From: a virus
Direction: 5' to 3' (one strand)
IMG/VR virus record: IMGVR_UViG_3300020175_000005
Location: 34,507-98,506 of that record
DNA length: 64,000 nt
The number at the start of each line of letters is the position of its first letter. The stretch's first letter is position 1. Made by a program: the position numbers and the translations under genes. The notes under the pieces were generated by a model that ran no database searches, was not told the origin of the DNA, and was given only the letters and a program-made list of their open reading frames with translations. This document shows positions 28,644 to 38,555 of this stretch, one piece after another.

Positions 28644-29168
28644 TTATTCTTGTATAGATGCAGATAGATTAATAATTACCGTTTGACCCTCATAAAATCT
28701 ACGAGTAGTTTTTTGTGTAATTGTGGCACCACCATATTCTACAGTTGTGGTCCAGCCGCTTGCTACACTTCGTGTCTCGTTTACGTGGACTGTGCGACAA
28801 CTTTCTTCCTGGCGGTAGCCAACAATTTCACGTCCGGGTTTTGCGCCTGATTTATCTGCACCAATAACACCACCTAATATTGCGCCGGCTGCTGCGCCGC
28901 CGTCGTTTCCACCAATTGCTTTACCGAGGATGCCGCCAATAATCATACCAGCTAGGGCGCCTTCACCAGCACTCCCTTTATTTTTAGAGTAGATAGGTAT
29001 ATCTTTAATAGTACATTTTGTAGATGGTACTTTAACCGTTTTGTTATGATAATGAGGCACGCTGCTCAATACTGTTCCACGAACAGTAGTAGTGTTGTCA
29101 TAACTTTCAGCATTGACGATAGATGTGGTCATCGCCACTGCTGTCATCGCTATCAAAAACTTTTTCAT
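28644..29168 (-). CDS. Exported glycine-zipper protein, 17-kDa antigen-like
   Basis: 174 residues. Signal peptide 1-20 ending NAES. Residues about 68-107 (EGALAGMIIGGILGKAIGG followed by GAAAGAILGGVIGA) form a glycine-zipper 2TM domain like that of the Rickettsia 17-kDa surface antigen. A small C-terminal beta domain follows. It should insert in or attach to the outer membrane. Role unknown; envelope change or lysis are possible. Confidence 0.75.
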   Translation of the reverse strand: MKKFLIAMTAVAMTTSIVNAESYDNTTTVRGTVLSSVPHYHNKTVKVPSTKCTIKDIPIYSKNKGSAGEGALAGMIIGGILGKAIGGNDGGAAAGAILGGVIGADKSGAKPGREIVGYRQEESCRTVHVNETRSVASGWTTTVEYGGATITQKTTRRFYEGQTVIINLSASIQE

Positions 29169-29271
29169 CTTCTAACTTCCTTACTATATCTATTCCGAGT
29201 TCCCTATCTATATCAGACATGACTAGTTGCACACTGTGCATAAACCATTCATCTGATATATCATTTATCAT
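29107..29271 (-). CDS. Acidic small protein of 54 residues, unknown
   Basis: The 54-codon frame MINDISDEWFMHSVQLVMSD onward starts with an ATGA overlap on the stop of the gene at 29268 and ends inside the start of the glycine-zipper gene. It has 16 Asp/Glu. The ATGA overlap and gap-filling position support it. No family recognised. Confidence 0.5.
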   Translation of the reverse strand: MINDISDEWFMHSVQLVMSDIDRELGIDIVRKLEDEKVFDSDDSSGDDHIYRQC

Positions 29272-29555
29272 AGCAACTCTGGAAACATTCTCTTTACATA
29301 ATTATTGACAATTACCTGGGTATCTCGATCCACTTGAGATATATTGCCTCTGGGGGCATCAACGCCTTGTGTTCGAATTTCACCCTTGGCTACACGCAAA
29401 AGTTCACGCTTGTTTAGTTCTTGTACTTGATCTAAGGTGACTTGTCGTTGAGCGATTGCACTTATAATATATTCGGATACATCGCCGTGAGTCATTGGTA
29501 TTTCAATTTTCGCATTAATGCGTTTTATACCATCAGGATAAAGTTGAGCTCTCAT
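29268..29555 (-). CDS. Protein of 95 residues, unknown
   Basis: A mixed alpha/beta protein with IKRINAKIEIPMTHGDVSEY at its start and a basic helical centre (LNKRELLRVAKGEI). It is the first gene of a three-gene unit with a sigma70-like promoter. No family recognised. Confidence 0.6.
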   Translation of the reverse strand: MRAQLYPDGIKRINAKIEIPMTHGDVSEYIISAIAQRQVTLDQVQELNKRELLRVAKGEIRTQGVDAPRGNISQVDRDTQVIVNNYVKRMFPELL

Positions 29556-29593
29556 GTTTCTACCATTGTTGTTTGTTTACATCTTATGTTCTT

Positions 29594-29621
29594 AATATAA
29601 CATAACCGTTCTAGATGTCAA
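29594..29621 (-). promoter_or_regulatory. Sigma70-like promoter for the genes at 28644-29555
   Basis: TTGACA (29616-29621), 16 bp, TATATT (29594-29599) on the minus strand. Confidence 0.75.
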
Positions 29622-29650
29622 GTAAAAGATGTTACTTTTTAAAAGATATC

Positions 29651-31018
29651 TTACCAAGTTCCTAAACTAGCACGTTTCCAAATATTGGTCACGCCGTCAT
29701 AGTCTGCTGTCGCAATATACATATGCTCACCATCAGTGGCAATTGCACCTTTTTTGTCACCAGCTTTGCCGATTGGACTAGATGGGATGTCTTCTTGCGC
29801 AATAGGGTTAGGATTGGTTAAATTCGTTGTGGCGTTAGATGGTGTATTAACTACTGTGCCTGTGGTTGCTATAGCTGTTGCCGCTGGCTGTGCAGATGGC
29901 TCTACTGGAGAACCAGCACTTACTGCTGAAGTCGCTGCATCTGGAACATCAGTATAACCAGTTACTCTCCCACAGTAGTCATATGTTGCTACACGTGTCA
30001 CGCCTTGTATTTCTGGATCAGTTTGATTGCGTAGCTTTGAAATTAGCTCTGGTTCTAGTATATAATCAAATATGCTTTTGCCAGATGCGTCAACTTCATA
30101 TGGCTCCAATTGATTAAATGCTGCTTGTAATCCAGCGCCCAGTCTCTGTGCTTGCGCCAGTGTCATTGTTGATGGATCAATAGCAACACCAACACCAGTG
30201 TGTATTCTATCCACTGGACTGAACACACTCCCGCCGTTGCCAGTTTCACCAGTTGTGCTATCAGGTTCGGTTCCCTTAAAGTTATTTTCAAACTCTATAA
30301 GGTTTTGCATATCATCAGCAAAGGCATCTATATGTGAAGCAAATCCATCAAGCACACTTTGGGGCGCATTAACTAGTTCCTGAATACTAAATGAGCCATC
30401 AGGCTGTCTCATTAGATCGGCAATGTCTCCCAGAGTTCCTCCAGTAAATATACCAGCACTAAATGAAGCACCTGCAGATCCGCCAGCACCTGGGAGGCTA
30501 ATACAGCCTCCGATATCACTGTTTGCGATTGTTCCCAGTTGGTCTAATACATTTTGTCCTGCGCCAGTAAAGCTACCAAATAAATCACCAAGTACATTGG
30601 GGATTGCTCTTGGCATAATTGGTGTTCCACAAAAATTAATCATATTGGCAATTGCGGCAAATTCAGCTATTGCATCATTCAACCTTCCAATAATATTTTC
30701 AATATTGGTGTGCGCAATGAACGAGTCAAGTGCAGCCTGTGCTTTATTGAGAGCGCCTTGTAGTTTAGCTAATGCTCCATTAATATTAATACCAATCTCA
30801 GCCAAAAGCCCTGCAATGTTAGCTTTAAGACAAATTTGCAAGTTAGGTAGTTTAATACCATTACCTGCCAATAAACTACAAATTAGTTCTCGCAAACTAA
30901 AACTAGTTTCGCCTTTTATAATTGCTCCTGCTGGCCCAATATCAATAGAATTTGGAATACTTACTGTGCGATTTAAATAATCATTAGCTGAAGATAAACC
31001 GCTTGTAAAGTCAGTCAT
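29651..31018 (-). CDS. Probable baseplate or tail-associated structural protein
   Basis: 455 residues, rich in Ala, Gly, Asn and Ile. Residues 80-130 form helices (NGALAKLQGALNKAQAALD); the middle is Gly-rich; a Pro/Thr/Ala linker near 365-405 leads to a short C-terminal domain (DGEHMYIATADYDGVTNIWK) that resembles a carbohydrate-binding or spike attachment module. It touches the stop/start with the PAAR gene, which points to the central tail spike or baseplate hub. Not identified further. Confidence 0.55.
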   Translation of the reverse strand: MTDFTSGLSSANDYLNRTVSIPNSIDIGPAGAIIKGETSFSLRELICSLLAGNGIKLPNLQICLKANIAGLLAEIGININGALAKLQGALNKAQAALDSFIAHTNIENIIGRLNDAIAEFAAIANMINFCGTPIMPRAIPNVLGDLFGSFTGAGQNVLDQLGTIANSDIGGCISLPGAGGSAGASFSAGIFTGGTLGDIADLMRQPDGSFSIQELVNAPQSVLDGFASHIDAFADDMQNLIEFENNFKGTEPDSTTGETGNGGSVFSPVDRIHTGVGVAIDPSTMTLAQAQRLGAGLQAAFNQLEPYEVDASGKSIFDYILEPELISKLRNQTDPEIQGVTRVATYDYCGRVTGYTDVPDAATSAVSAGSPVEPSAQPAATAIATTGTVVNTPSNATTNLTNPNPIAQEDIPSSPIGKAGDKKGAIATDGEHMYIATADYDGVTNIWKRASLGTW

Positions 31019-31308
31019 TACCCGCCTACCTTCACATCACCACTACAACCAACAGCACTGGGCGCACAATGCGATCCTCCAGGGATAGGACACTTCCCAT
31101 CTGGCGAGGCACTGTTGCCTTGTATTACCACTAACTTACCATTAATACGAACATTGGGATTAGCGGCGTTCAATGTACCGCCGCCATGTGAGTTTGGATC
31201 ATTGTCAACACTGACTAATTTAGTGTTTGCATAGACAGTAGCTTGTCCCGAAACAATGTTACTTGCTCCACAACTTCTTTGATCGCCATTTCTATGCACA
31301 CCGCTCAT
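31018..31308 (-). CDS. PAAR-domain tail spike tip protein
   Basis: 96 residues typical of PAAR proteins: His and Cys metal ligands (MSGVHRNGDQRSC, and GSHCAPSAVGCSG near the end), Gly/Pro/Asn-rich strands with PNVRINGKLVVIQGN. PAAR proteins form the sharp metal-bound cone at the tip of the gp5-type spike that pierces the outer membrane. Genes on both sides overlap it by one base, so the spike genes are translated in order. Confidence 0.85.
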   Translation of the reverse strand: MSGVHRNGDQRSCGASNIVSGQATVYANTKLVSVDNDPNSHGGGTLNAANPNVRINGKLVVIQGNSASPDGKCPIPGGSHCAPSAVGCSGDVKVGG

Positions 31309-31598
31309 TATACTGTTACAATTCCTGTTGTCTGTTGTGTGTACGTATCAGTGGTGTCTTTAGCAGACTTGACAATACATACAATACTATTTAGTTTTAG
31401 CTTAATCTTAGCATCTGGGCTAACAGTAAACATGAATGGTGCTAGGCCCATACCTTGCTCAGTTGCCATAAGCATTAATGGTTTAGTTACTGTAGCGTGT
31501 GATGAATCTTCCGCATCTAAACGTGCAATCATTTCCTCGCCACTGCTGAGTTTAATACTTACTACATCACCTGTTTTGTATGGTGTTTCAATAATCAT
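31308..31598 (-). CDS. Conserved T4-like phage protein, Sm/SH3-like barrel
   Basis: 96 residues with GDVVSIKLSSGEEMIARLD at the start, like the first strands of an Sm or SH3 barrel, then KPLMLMATEQGMGLAPFMFT and a C-terminal helix DTTDTYTQQTTGI. I recall similar proteins in marine T4-like phages next to PAAR and glutaredoxin genes, with no known role. Overlaps both neighbours. Confidence 0.6.
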   Translation of the reverse strand: MIIETPYKTGDVVSIKLSSGEEMIARLDAEDSSHATVTKPLMLMATEQGMGLAPFMFTVSPDAKIKLKLNSIVCIVKSAKDTTDTYTQQTTGIVTV

Positions 31599-31846
31599 AA
31601 TGTGTATCCGGTTCCGTTGTAATTGGTTTCTTCTAAGTAAGTACCTAATTGATCCTTACCGCCTATTGATGTTCCATTGACTTTAATCTGTGGGAAGGTA
31701 CGTGCTCCGGGGAACATCTCTAATACTTCCTCACGAGTAAAGTCTGTGTCGAGTTGAAAATACTTGTATTTTAACTCACGTTGTTCGCAAAGCCGCTTTG
31801 CTTGATCACAATGCGGACATGCTGGTTTACCATAAATTTCAATCAT
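31595..31846 (-). CDS. grx: Glutaredoxin
   Basis: 83 residues with the active site CPHC at 10-13, the TFPQIKVNG cis-proline strand and SIGGKDQL glutathione site. It regenerates reduced ribonucleotide reductase, whose genes follow upstream in one chain with ATGA overlap. Comparable to T4 NrdC. Confidence 0.92.
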   Translation of the reverse strand: MIEIYGKPACPHCDQAKRLCEQRELKYKYFQLDTDFTREEVLEMFPGARTFPQIKVNGTSIGGKDQLGTYLEETNYNGTGYTL

Positions 31847-32970
31847 AAACTAAATCCTTTAAATGTGTCTTCACTGACATCTTTTTTAACGCCGCCCAGT
31901 ATATATGAACTAATTTCTGTTTCTTGTGGTGCTACTTGAACTTCTGCACCGCTAATCCATTTCTGCGTCCACGGTAGTGGGTTGGCTTGTGTGGTAGTGT
32001 ACGGGCATTTTAGTCCCAACGCTGTCATACGCTTACAACAGATCCATTCAATATAGTTATTTAATAGTTCAGCGTTCAGGCCAATCATTGACCCGTCCTT
32101 GAATAGGTATTGTGCCCATTGCTTTTCCTGTTCTACTGCATCTACAAACATTTGAATAATGTCTGATTCGCACTCTTTTGCAATTTCCGCAAATTCAGGA
32201 TCTTCTTTAACAAGAACTTTGGTAAGAAGATATTGTGTTGATGCAAGGTGTATGTTTTCGTCACGTGCAATAAATTTAATAATTTTAGCATTACCTTCCA
32301 TCTTCTTGAGTTCTGCAAATGCCCAAGAGCAAGCAAAACTTACATAGAAGCGAATACCTTCTAATACGTTTACACTGTTTAAACACATCCAGATTTTCTT
32401 TTTAAGTTCACGCTTGTCAACAGTAATCTTTTTACCATTAACAGTGTGTGTGCCTTCGCCCAACAATTGATACCACTGTTGATATTCGATAAGATCATCA
32501 TAATACTTTGAAATGTCATCAGCACATTCCACAATCTCTTTGTTATCCAAAAGGCTGTCAAATACTATGCTTGGATTTGAGTAGATATTACGAATAATAT
32601 GAGTGTAACTACGTGAGTGAATTGTTTCGCTAAACGCCCAAGTTTCAATCCATGTTTCCAGTTCTGGAAGCGTAGTAATTGGCAACAATGCCAAGTTAGG
32701 GCTACGTCCTTGTACACTATCCAACAAGATCTGACGCTTTAAGTTACTTGTAAAGATATGCTGTTCATGCTCAGTAAGTTTCTTAAAATCACTACTGTCT
32801 TTACTTACATCTACTTCTTGTGGTTGCCAGAAAAAACCCAATTGCTTTTCTGTTAGTTTATCAAATTGTTTATATTTTAATATATCGTATCTTTGAAAGC
32901 CTAGGCCTTCATCCAAAAACGCATTTGCTTGCGTATGGTGTTTTTTGTTCTCTGTGTTTAGTACTGACAT
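31843..32970 (-). CDS. nrdB: Ribonucleotide reductase class Ia small subunit
   Basis: 375 residues. All iron and radical residues are visible with numbering like E. coli NrdB: Asp84, Glu115, His118 and the radical Tyr122 (FSETIHSRSY). The C-terminal tail of NrdB, used to bind NrdA, is present. It makes the tyrosyl radical for dNTP synthesis. It is 9 bp from nrdA and overlaps the glutaredoxin gene. Confidence 0.96.
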   Translation of the reverse strand: MSVLNTENKKHHTQANAFLDEGLGFQRYDILKYKQFDKLTEKQLGFFWQPQEVDVSKDSSDFKKLTEHEQHIFTSNLKRQILLDSVQGRSPNLALLPITTLPELETWIETWAFSETIHSRSYTHIIRNIYSNPSIVFDSLLDNKEIVECADDISKYYDDLIEYQQWYQLLGEGTHTVNGKKITVDKRELKKKIWMCLNSVNVLEGIRFYVSFACSWAFAELKKMEGNAKIIKFIARDENIHLASTQYLLTKVLVKEDPEFAEIAKECESDIIQMFVDAVEQEKQWAQYLFKDGSMIGLNAELLNNYIEWICCKRMTALGLKCPYTTTQANPLPWTQKWISGAEVQVAPQETEISSYILGGVKKDVSEDTFKGFSL

Positions 32971-32979
32971 TATTATTTC

Positions 32980-35283
32980 CTAAATTACGCAACTATCGCA
33001 GTCATCATCATCGATGTCTGAGATAGCCAATGGGGGGTCGTCTTTGAAGTCAATTTCGCCTTGACCATCATATGTGTTAAAGTAATACAATTGTTTTCCG
33101 CCGTATTTGTAGAACATTATAAGATGCTGTAGCATTGTACTCATTGGAATCTTTTCATCTTCATAAAATTCCGGGTTGTAACTTGTATTAACACTGATGC
33201 CCTGATCGATATACTTTTGTAATATTGCCATAATCTTCAAATAGCCTTCTGGACTATGTTGACTCCATAATAAATCATACTTGTTTTTCAGTCTAGGATA
33301 TCCTGGAACCACTTGCTTTAGTACACCGTGCTTTGATTGCTTGACTGACACAAACGCACGTGGTGGTTCAATACCGTTTGTGCTGTTTGAAATCTGTGCG
33401 CTTGTCTCTGCTGGCATAAGTGCCATTAGTGTCGAGTTTCTAATTCCAGTTTCTTTAAGTTGTTGACGTAGACTGTCCCAATCCATACGCTCAACGTGTG
33501 GTACTAGTTCGTCTACTTCTTGTTTATAAGTTTGGTTTGGTGTAATGCCTTGTCCGTATTTTGTTTCGCATACACCTTCAATATTGCCTTTTTCGATTGC
33601 AAGGTCTGCACTGGCTTTAATTAAGTAATAACTCCATGCTTCTGTCCATTCGTCTACTAAGGCTAGTCCCTCGGCATCAATATGCTGATAGGTTAAATTG
33701 TTTTTAGCTAGCCAGAAAGCAAAGTTAATAATACCCACACCCAAAGGGCGGCGCTTCATTGTTGATAACTGTGCTGCTAACACAGGATAATTTTGATAGT
33801 CTAATAGTTCATCCAGTCCACGTACTGCTAATGCACAAACACGTTCAAAGTCTGCTGGAGTTTTAATATTGCCCCAATTGATAGCACTGAGCGTACATAG
33901 TGAAATTTCTCCCTCTTCATCGTTAAATGCATTGAGAGGCTTTGTTGGCAAGTTGATTTCACAGCACAGGTTACTTTGCTTAACAGGAGCCATTGACTCG
34001 TCAAAACTACCATGGGTATTGGCGTGATCTACGTTCATCAAATAGATACGGCCAGTATTTTTACGTTCTTCCATAAATGACCCAAACAGGTCACCTGCTG
34101 GAACAACTTGCTTGCGAATATCTTTCCTACGTTCAGCTGCTTCATATAGGCGCTTAAACTCGTCCTGATCTGCAAAGAATGCATCATACAACCCTGGCAC
34201 ATCGCTAGGAGAGAACAGTGTGATATTGCCGCCAGTTAGTAGACGCTCATACATTAGCTTGTTAAACTGTACGCCGTAATCTAGGTGACGAACACGATTG
34301 TCTTCTGTGCCTTTATTGTTTTTAAGCACTAGTAGGTCTTCTACTTCATAGTGCCAGATAGGATAATAAAGAGTTGCAGCGCCGCCGCGAACACCGCCTT
34401 GGCTACATGACTTAACTGCACTTTGAAAGTGCTTATAGAAAGGAATAACACCTGTGTGGCTTGCATCACCTTTGCGTATTGGCGAACCGATAGCACGAAT
34501 GCTACCAGCACCAACGCCAATGCCAGCTTTTTGACTTACGTACTTAACAATAGCTGAACTAGTAGCACTGATACTGTCAAGGCTATCACCAGTCTCGATA
34601 AGAACGCAACTACTGAACTGCCTCTGTGGCGTTCGTAATCCCGCCATAATAGGAGTAGGCAGACTGATATCAAAATTACTAATAGCATCATAAAAATCCT
34701 TTACCCATTTCATTCTTGTTTCTTGGGGATAGTTAGCAAAAAGTGTGGCTGCAATCATCATGTATGCAATCTGCGGAGTTTCAAAAATCTCACCAGTAAC
34801 ACGATTCTGTACCAAATACTTACTGCGGAATTGTTCCATACCAACGTATGCAATATTCTCGTCTCGATCATGTTTGATATAACTGTTTAATTGCTCAATT
34901 TCATTATCACTATAAACAGAAAAAAAACTCTCATCATAGTATCCTAGCTCAACATTCTTGCGAGCAATATCTGCAAGATGGAACGGAGTATATGTACTAT
35001 ACACTTGCTTTCGAATATGATAGTTAATTAAGCGTCCTGCTACCCACTGGTAATTAGGTGTCTCTTCTGAGATAAGATCGGCGGCTGCTTTGATTAATGT
35101 CTCTTGTACGTCTGAAGTTTTGATGCTGTTATAAAATTGCAAGTGACTTCGCAACTCAACTTCACTGGCACTTACACCAGTCACACCTTCACAAGCAAAA
35201 AATACAACTTTGTGCATTTTTTCCAAGTCTAAATTTTCTGATGATCCATCTCTTTTCAAGACAGAAATTTGGCTGTTATTCAT
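32980..35283 (-). CDS. nrdA: Ribonucleotide reductase class Ia large subunit
   Basis: 767 residues, the usual length. An N-terminal ATP-cone (KRDGSSENLDLEKMHKVVFF) is present. The active-site cysteines appear in RQFSSCVLIETGD, NLCCEINLPTKP and ISLCTLSAINWG, and the C-terminal redox pair as DCDSCVI. Expected to be allosterically regulated by dATP through the cone. It supplies dNTPs for replication; glutaredoxin and NrdB are in the same unit. The ribosome site is GAGAAGG. Confidence 0.97.
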   Translation of the reverse strand: MNNSQISVLKRDGSSENLDLEKMHKVVFFACEGVTGVSASEVELRSHLQFYNSIKTSDVQETLIKAAADLISEETPNYQWVAGRLINYHIRKQVYSTYTPFHLADIARKNVELGYYDESFFSVYSDNEIEQLNSYIKHDRDENIAYVGMEQFRSKYLVQNRVTGEIFETPQIAYMMIAATLFANYPQETRMKWVKDFYDAISNFDISLPTPIMAGLRTPQRQFSSCVLIETGDSLDSISATSSAIVKYVSQKAGIGVGAGSIRAIGSPIRKGDASHTGVIPFYKHFQSAVKSCSQGGVRGGAATLYYPIWHYEVEDLLVLKNNKGTEDNRVRHLDYGVQFNKLMYERLLTGGNITLFSPSDVPGLYDAFFADQDEFKRLYEAAERRKDIRKQVVPAGDLFGSFMEERKNTGRIYLMNVDHANTHGSFDESMAPVKQSNLCCEINLPTKPLNAFNDEEGEISLCTLSAINWGNIKTPADFERVCALAVRGLDELLDYQNYPVLAAQLSTMKRRPLGVGIINFAFWLAKNNLTYQHIDAEGLALVDEWTEAWSYYLIKASADLAIEKGNIEGVCETKYGQGITPNQTYKQEVDELVPHVERMDWDSLRQQLKETGIRNSTLMALMPAETSAQISNSTNGIEPPRAFVSVKQSKHGVLKQVVPGYPRLKNKYDLLWSQHSPEGYLKIMAILQKYIDQGISVNTSYNPEFYEDEKIPMSTMLQHLIMFYKYGGKQLYYFNTYDGQGEIDFKDDPPLAISDIDDDDCDSCVI

Positions 35284-35345
35284 ATTTTTACCTTCTCGTT
35301 GGTTTACAGTGTCAGTTATTTAACAATAAAAAAATTTATATAAAG

Positions 35346-35780
35346 CTAGGTTAACTGCTCAGTGTCCCAACTCTTTAGTATATCACAATGTGATATGTCC
35401 GCAAGTTTATTAATTATACCATAAGTATAGTTTAAAATGTACTCGTCGTCAACTAAAATAATTAATTTTACTTCACTTTTATTTTTGTCCTGTATCAGTT
35501 TTATTTCACATGACCAGTCGATTAATTCCAAAGTATAAGCCATACCAAGAGTAATTACGTTCTCATCGTAATCTCCAGTGTGTAGTAAATCCCATGGATT
35601 CGGCCAATCAGTATTGTCATAAGGATCAATTACTCTCGAATTAATCGGCGCTGATTTCCACCAGTCAACTACTGCTTGTAGGACCTCTTCTTCATCATCA
35701 ATATTTAGCAATTCATTTCTGAAATTACGCCAAATTTTTAATCTTTCTCGGGGACTTTCTAACCATACATTTGCAATCAT
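35346..35780 (-). CDS. Protein of 144 residues, unknown
   Basis: An acidic protein rich in Trp and Asp. It starts MIANVWLESPRERLKIWRNF and contains DWPNPWDLLHTGDYDENVIT and a C-terminal strand-rich part. The pattern 'W..P.D.L' recalls a small phage family next to fibre genes, but I cannot name it. It lies 3 bp from the protease gene. Confidence 0.55.
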   Translation of the reverse strand: MIANVWLESPRERLKIWRNFRNELLNIDDEEEVLQAVVDWWKSAPINSRVIDPYDNTDWPNPWDLLHTGDYDENVITLGMAYTLELIDWSCEIKLIQDKNKSEVKLIILVDDEYILNYTYGIINKLADISHCDILKSWDTEQLT

Positions 35781-35783
35781 TAT

Positions 35784-37331
35784 CTACTCGCCCCTTATGC
35801 TGGTTTTGTTTGGTTTGTTAAAAATGTTATATGCTATCAAATCTTCACTTCCACGCAAATGGCGTGTTTCAGAATATTCACCAGTTGTAATTGTCCAATC
35901 AGCATGAGGAGTTGTATCAGGATTAATCTTTCCTGAAGTAGCATTGTGCTGCATATGAGCTATTAGTTGTCGTGGAGTTGCGTGTGGATTAGCTTGTAAT
36001 ACCAATGCTCCCATACCTACAATTTGGGGAGATGCCATTGATGTTCCCGATAAAAATCTCTGGTTATATTCACTGTTACCTGAATACGGGTCGCCGTTAA
36101 CGTGTGCGCTCATGATTTGATCACCAGGGGCATATATATTAGTTGCTGTTCCCGAGTTACTGTCACCAGAAGGAGTTTCCAAACCGCTCTCAGTATCCAG
36201 AGGTAAATTTAAATTTCCTACATTGAACATATCAACACTGTATGGTGCTGATTTTCTAGAGAATAGGTTGGTATAAGTTCTTCTAGCTGGATCAACGTAA
36301 TAATCAAAACTGTTATTATAATCTGGACCATCTGGCGCACTTACCGTAATAAAATCATTGCCAGCTGCAAAAGAAAAGTGTACTCCAGCATCAATACACT
36401 CTTGAAGTGCTGCATTTAGTGAGTTGATGACCGCCGGTACTTTTCGTCCACCAAAATAGTTAGTCTGCATTCCTGTGAATTTTCTTAAATCATTTTGGTT
36501 GGTACCCCAATTTGCTGGATTATATGCTTGTCCCCTCCAAGTAATTGAAGTTACAGGCCAATCATTAAAATTCCATGTACCCCAACTACAGTTTACAATA
36601 GTAGGGCGTTTAAAGCCAGTTGCTGGGTCTACTGGCTTATTATTATGCCAGCCCAGGATGCAATCAAATAATTCACTCGTGCCTAATCCATTTGGATTAC
36701 CGCCGCGAAGACCAGACATTGCTATACAGTATATGTGAGCATTTTTAGCCCATCCAAACGTTTTTCCTGCTGCAATACCGGTACAGTGAGTTCCATGGCC
36801 ATCAGTATCTAAATAAAAATCGTCGATATCCATTGTTCCAGAAACACCACTTTCTAAAAACCAATCGATCTTCTGTAACCTCGATACTCCGTTAGCATCT
36901 TCCCATTCTGGATGATCTGCTACAATACCAGTATCTACCACTACTACATCTACGCCAGTGCCATCTAATGAATAAGAAAAATCTTCATCAATAGTTTCTG
37001 TCCTGTCTCTAAAATTACAACGTAACAGTCCCCAATTAGTTGTTTCCGTCGAGCCTAATGTTTGGGTTGAATGATTTCCAACAATGATACTATCATCTTG
37101 GTCTACATCTATTTCAACCGACATAACTCTTTCATCTTGCTCTAGTAATTCTGCCTCATCTGCAGTTAAAACATAATGACACAATCTACGCATGCCATTC
37201 CTACTGTTAGCAATATCTACACGTCTACTCGGCACGAAGCCGTCAGTTTCACTTTGGTTTTCGATTTCTTCCCAAAATTCTGCATAATTAATATCTTGAT
37301 TTAATACAACTACATATTCAATAAGTTCCAT
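35784..37331 (-). CDS. Subtilisin-like serine protease (S8 family)
   Basis: 515 residues. N-terminal 80 residues look like an inhibitor I9-type propeptide. The catalytic triad is complete: Asp133 in VVVDTGI, His182 in DGHGTHCTG, and Ser431 in SGTSMASPQ, with the oxyanion-type FAAGND. No signal peptide is evident. It is placed among structural genes, so it may process virion proteins, be carried in the particle, or act on host proteins at lysis or entry. Confidence 0.9.
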   Translation of the reverse strand: MELIEYVVVLNQDINYAEFWEEIENQSETDGFVPSRRVDIANSRNGMRRLCHYVLTADEAELLEQDERVMSVEIDVDQDDSIIVGNHSTQTLGSTETTNWGLLRCNFRDRTETIDEDFSYSLDGTGVDVVVVDTGIVADHPEWEDANGVSRLQKIDWFLESGVSGTMDIDDFYLDTDGHGTHCTGIAAGKTFGWAKNAHIYCIAMSGLRGGNPNGLGTSELFDCILGWHNNKPVDPATGFKRPTIVNCSWGTWNFNDWPVTSITWRGQAYNPANWGTNQNDLRKFTGMQTNYFGGRKVPAVINSLNAALQECIDAGVHFSFAAGNDFITVSAPDGPDYNNSFDYYVDPARRTYTNLFSRKSAPYSVDMFNVGNLNLPLDTESGLETPSGDSNSGTATNIYAPGDQIMSAHVNGDPYSGNSEYNQRFLSGTSMASPQIVGMGALVLQANPHATPRQLIAHMQHNATSGKINPDTTPHADWTITTGEYSETRHLRGSEDLIAYNIFNKPNKTSIRGE

Positions 37332-37340
37332 GATTTACCT

Positions 37341-38534
37341 CTAATGCAAATCTACCCAAGCACCATTTGCATAGCCTTGGAATTTGTTTGTATCAGTATT
37401 ATAAATCGTATCTCCATTTATAGCAATAATTGCATCTCGCTCAATAGTAGTTAAATTTACCATTCTAAAAGGTGCATTTGTGCTTACTCTATTAGGAGCA
37501 TCAAGAACAATATTACTACCAGATTCAATTACAGTTGTTCCTGCTCCAGTAATAGTTAAATCTGAAACTGTTAAACTGTTAAACTCTACATCATCAGTAG
37601 TATTCAAACTTTGATCATATGCAGCGCCGCCGCCTACTGTGTCTGGCGACCATGCGGCGCCATCCCATACTAATGCTTGTCCAGTAGAAGGAACAGTTAC
37701 AGATACGTCTGCAAGATCACTTAGATTAGACGATGACGATATCGTAGTCGGTGTTACAACTGGTGCATCACCTGATGGTACAACAAAGCCTGATACTAGA
37801 GGGTTGTTATTGGCTGTGGCTGATCCGTCAGACTTAAAGTTATCTTCAATCCAAGAGAACAAAGATTCATCTGTATCAGTAGTAGTATAATTTAAAATAA
37901 ATGTTGTGCCATTTAGTGTACCATCAAAAACGTGATCAAGGGCAGTGCCGGTGCAATTAGAATTATAAGTGTCTTCAATTGAAAACGTTTCGCCAACTCT
38001 ATCAATTGAAATACGCAACGTACCTTGACGTTTATTTGATGTCAGAACATCATTCAATGTATATCTAATAAGAATATCGTCAAAGCGGTTAGAATCAATA
38101 GTAATATATGGAAATGCTTGTTCTGTTGCTGGGCCTGCTATTCCAACTGCTCTTACTGGATCACTGATGCCTTCTGGAGCCTGTGCAGTCATAATTTCAG
38201 TATTAAAATAAAGAACAACACGTTCACTTGTAGGAGCATCATTAAAAGTTAGAACAAAATCTCGATATGTGTAATTAGATGCTTTTATCGGTGCAACACC
38301 GTCACTTTCAAAATACACTTCCCATGATCCGGCGTACATACTATCTAAATCCACCGGCATACGATAGTTTACAGTTCCGTTACTATCCTGCGAATATTGT
38401 TCGTTACCAATGAAAAGTCTATACTCGTCAGTTGCATAACCAAATTCGCCAGCCAATAGTCCATTGTCAGGACCTACTGGTAGATCAGATAAGTCGCCTT
38501 GGCGCTGTGTGTGTTTAGATAGAATGTTTGCCAT
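37341..38534 (-). CDS. Tail fibre-like structural protein
   Basis: 397 residues. The start (LPVGPDNGLLAGEFGYATDE followed by YRLFIGN) resembles the N-terminal attachment segment found in several phage fibre and receptor-binding proteins. A beta-rich middle follows, and the end has the common fibre module TVIESGSNIVLDAPNRVSTN and a 'KFQGYANGAWVDLH' C-terminus. It likely forms part of the distal tail or fibre. It is driven by a late-type promoter. Confidence 0.65.
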   Translation of the reverse strand: MANILSKHTQRQGDLSDLPVGPDNGLLAGEFGYATDEYRLFIGNEQYSQDSNGTVNYRMPVDLDSMYAGSWEVYFESDGVAPIKASNYTYRDFVLTFNDAPTSERVVLYFNTEIMTAQAPEGISDPVRAVGIAGPATEQAFPYITIDSNRFDDILIRYTLNDVLTSNKRQGTLRISIDRVGETFSIEDTYNSNCTGTALDHVFDGTLNGTTFILNYTTTDTDESLFSWIEDNFKSDGSATANNNPLVSGFVVPSGDAPVVTPTTISSSSNLSDLADVSVTVPSTGQALVWDGAAWSPDTVGGGAAYDQSLNTTDDVEFNSLTVSDLTITGAGTTVIESGSNIVLDAPNRVSTNAPFRMVNLTTIERDAIIAINGDTIYNTDTNKFQGYANGAWVDLH

Positions 38535-38555
38535 TTTTTAAAATCTCCATATGTA

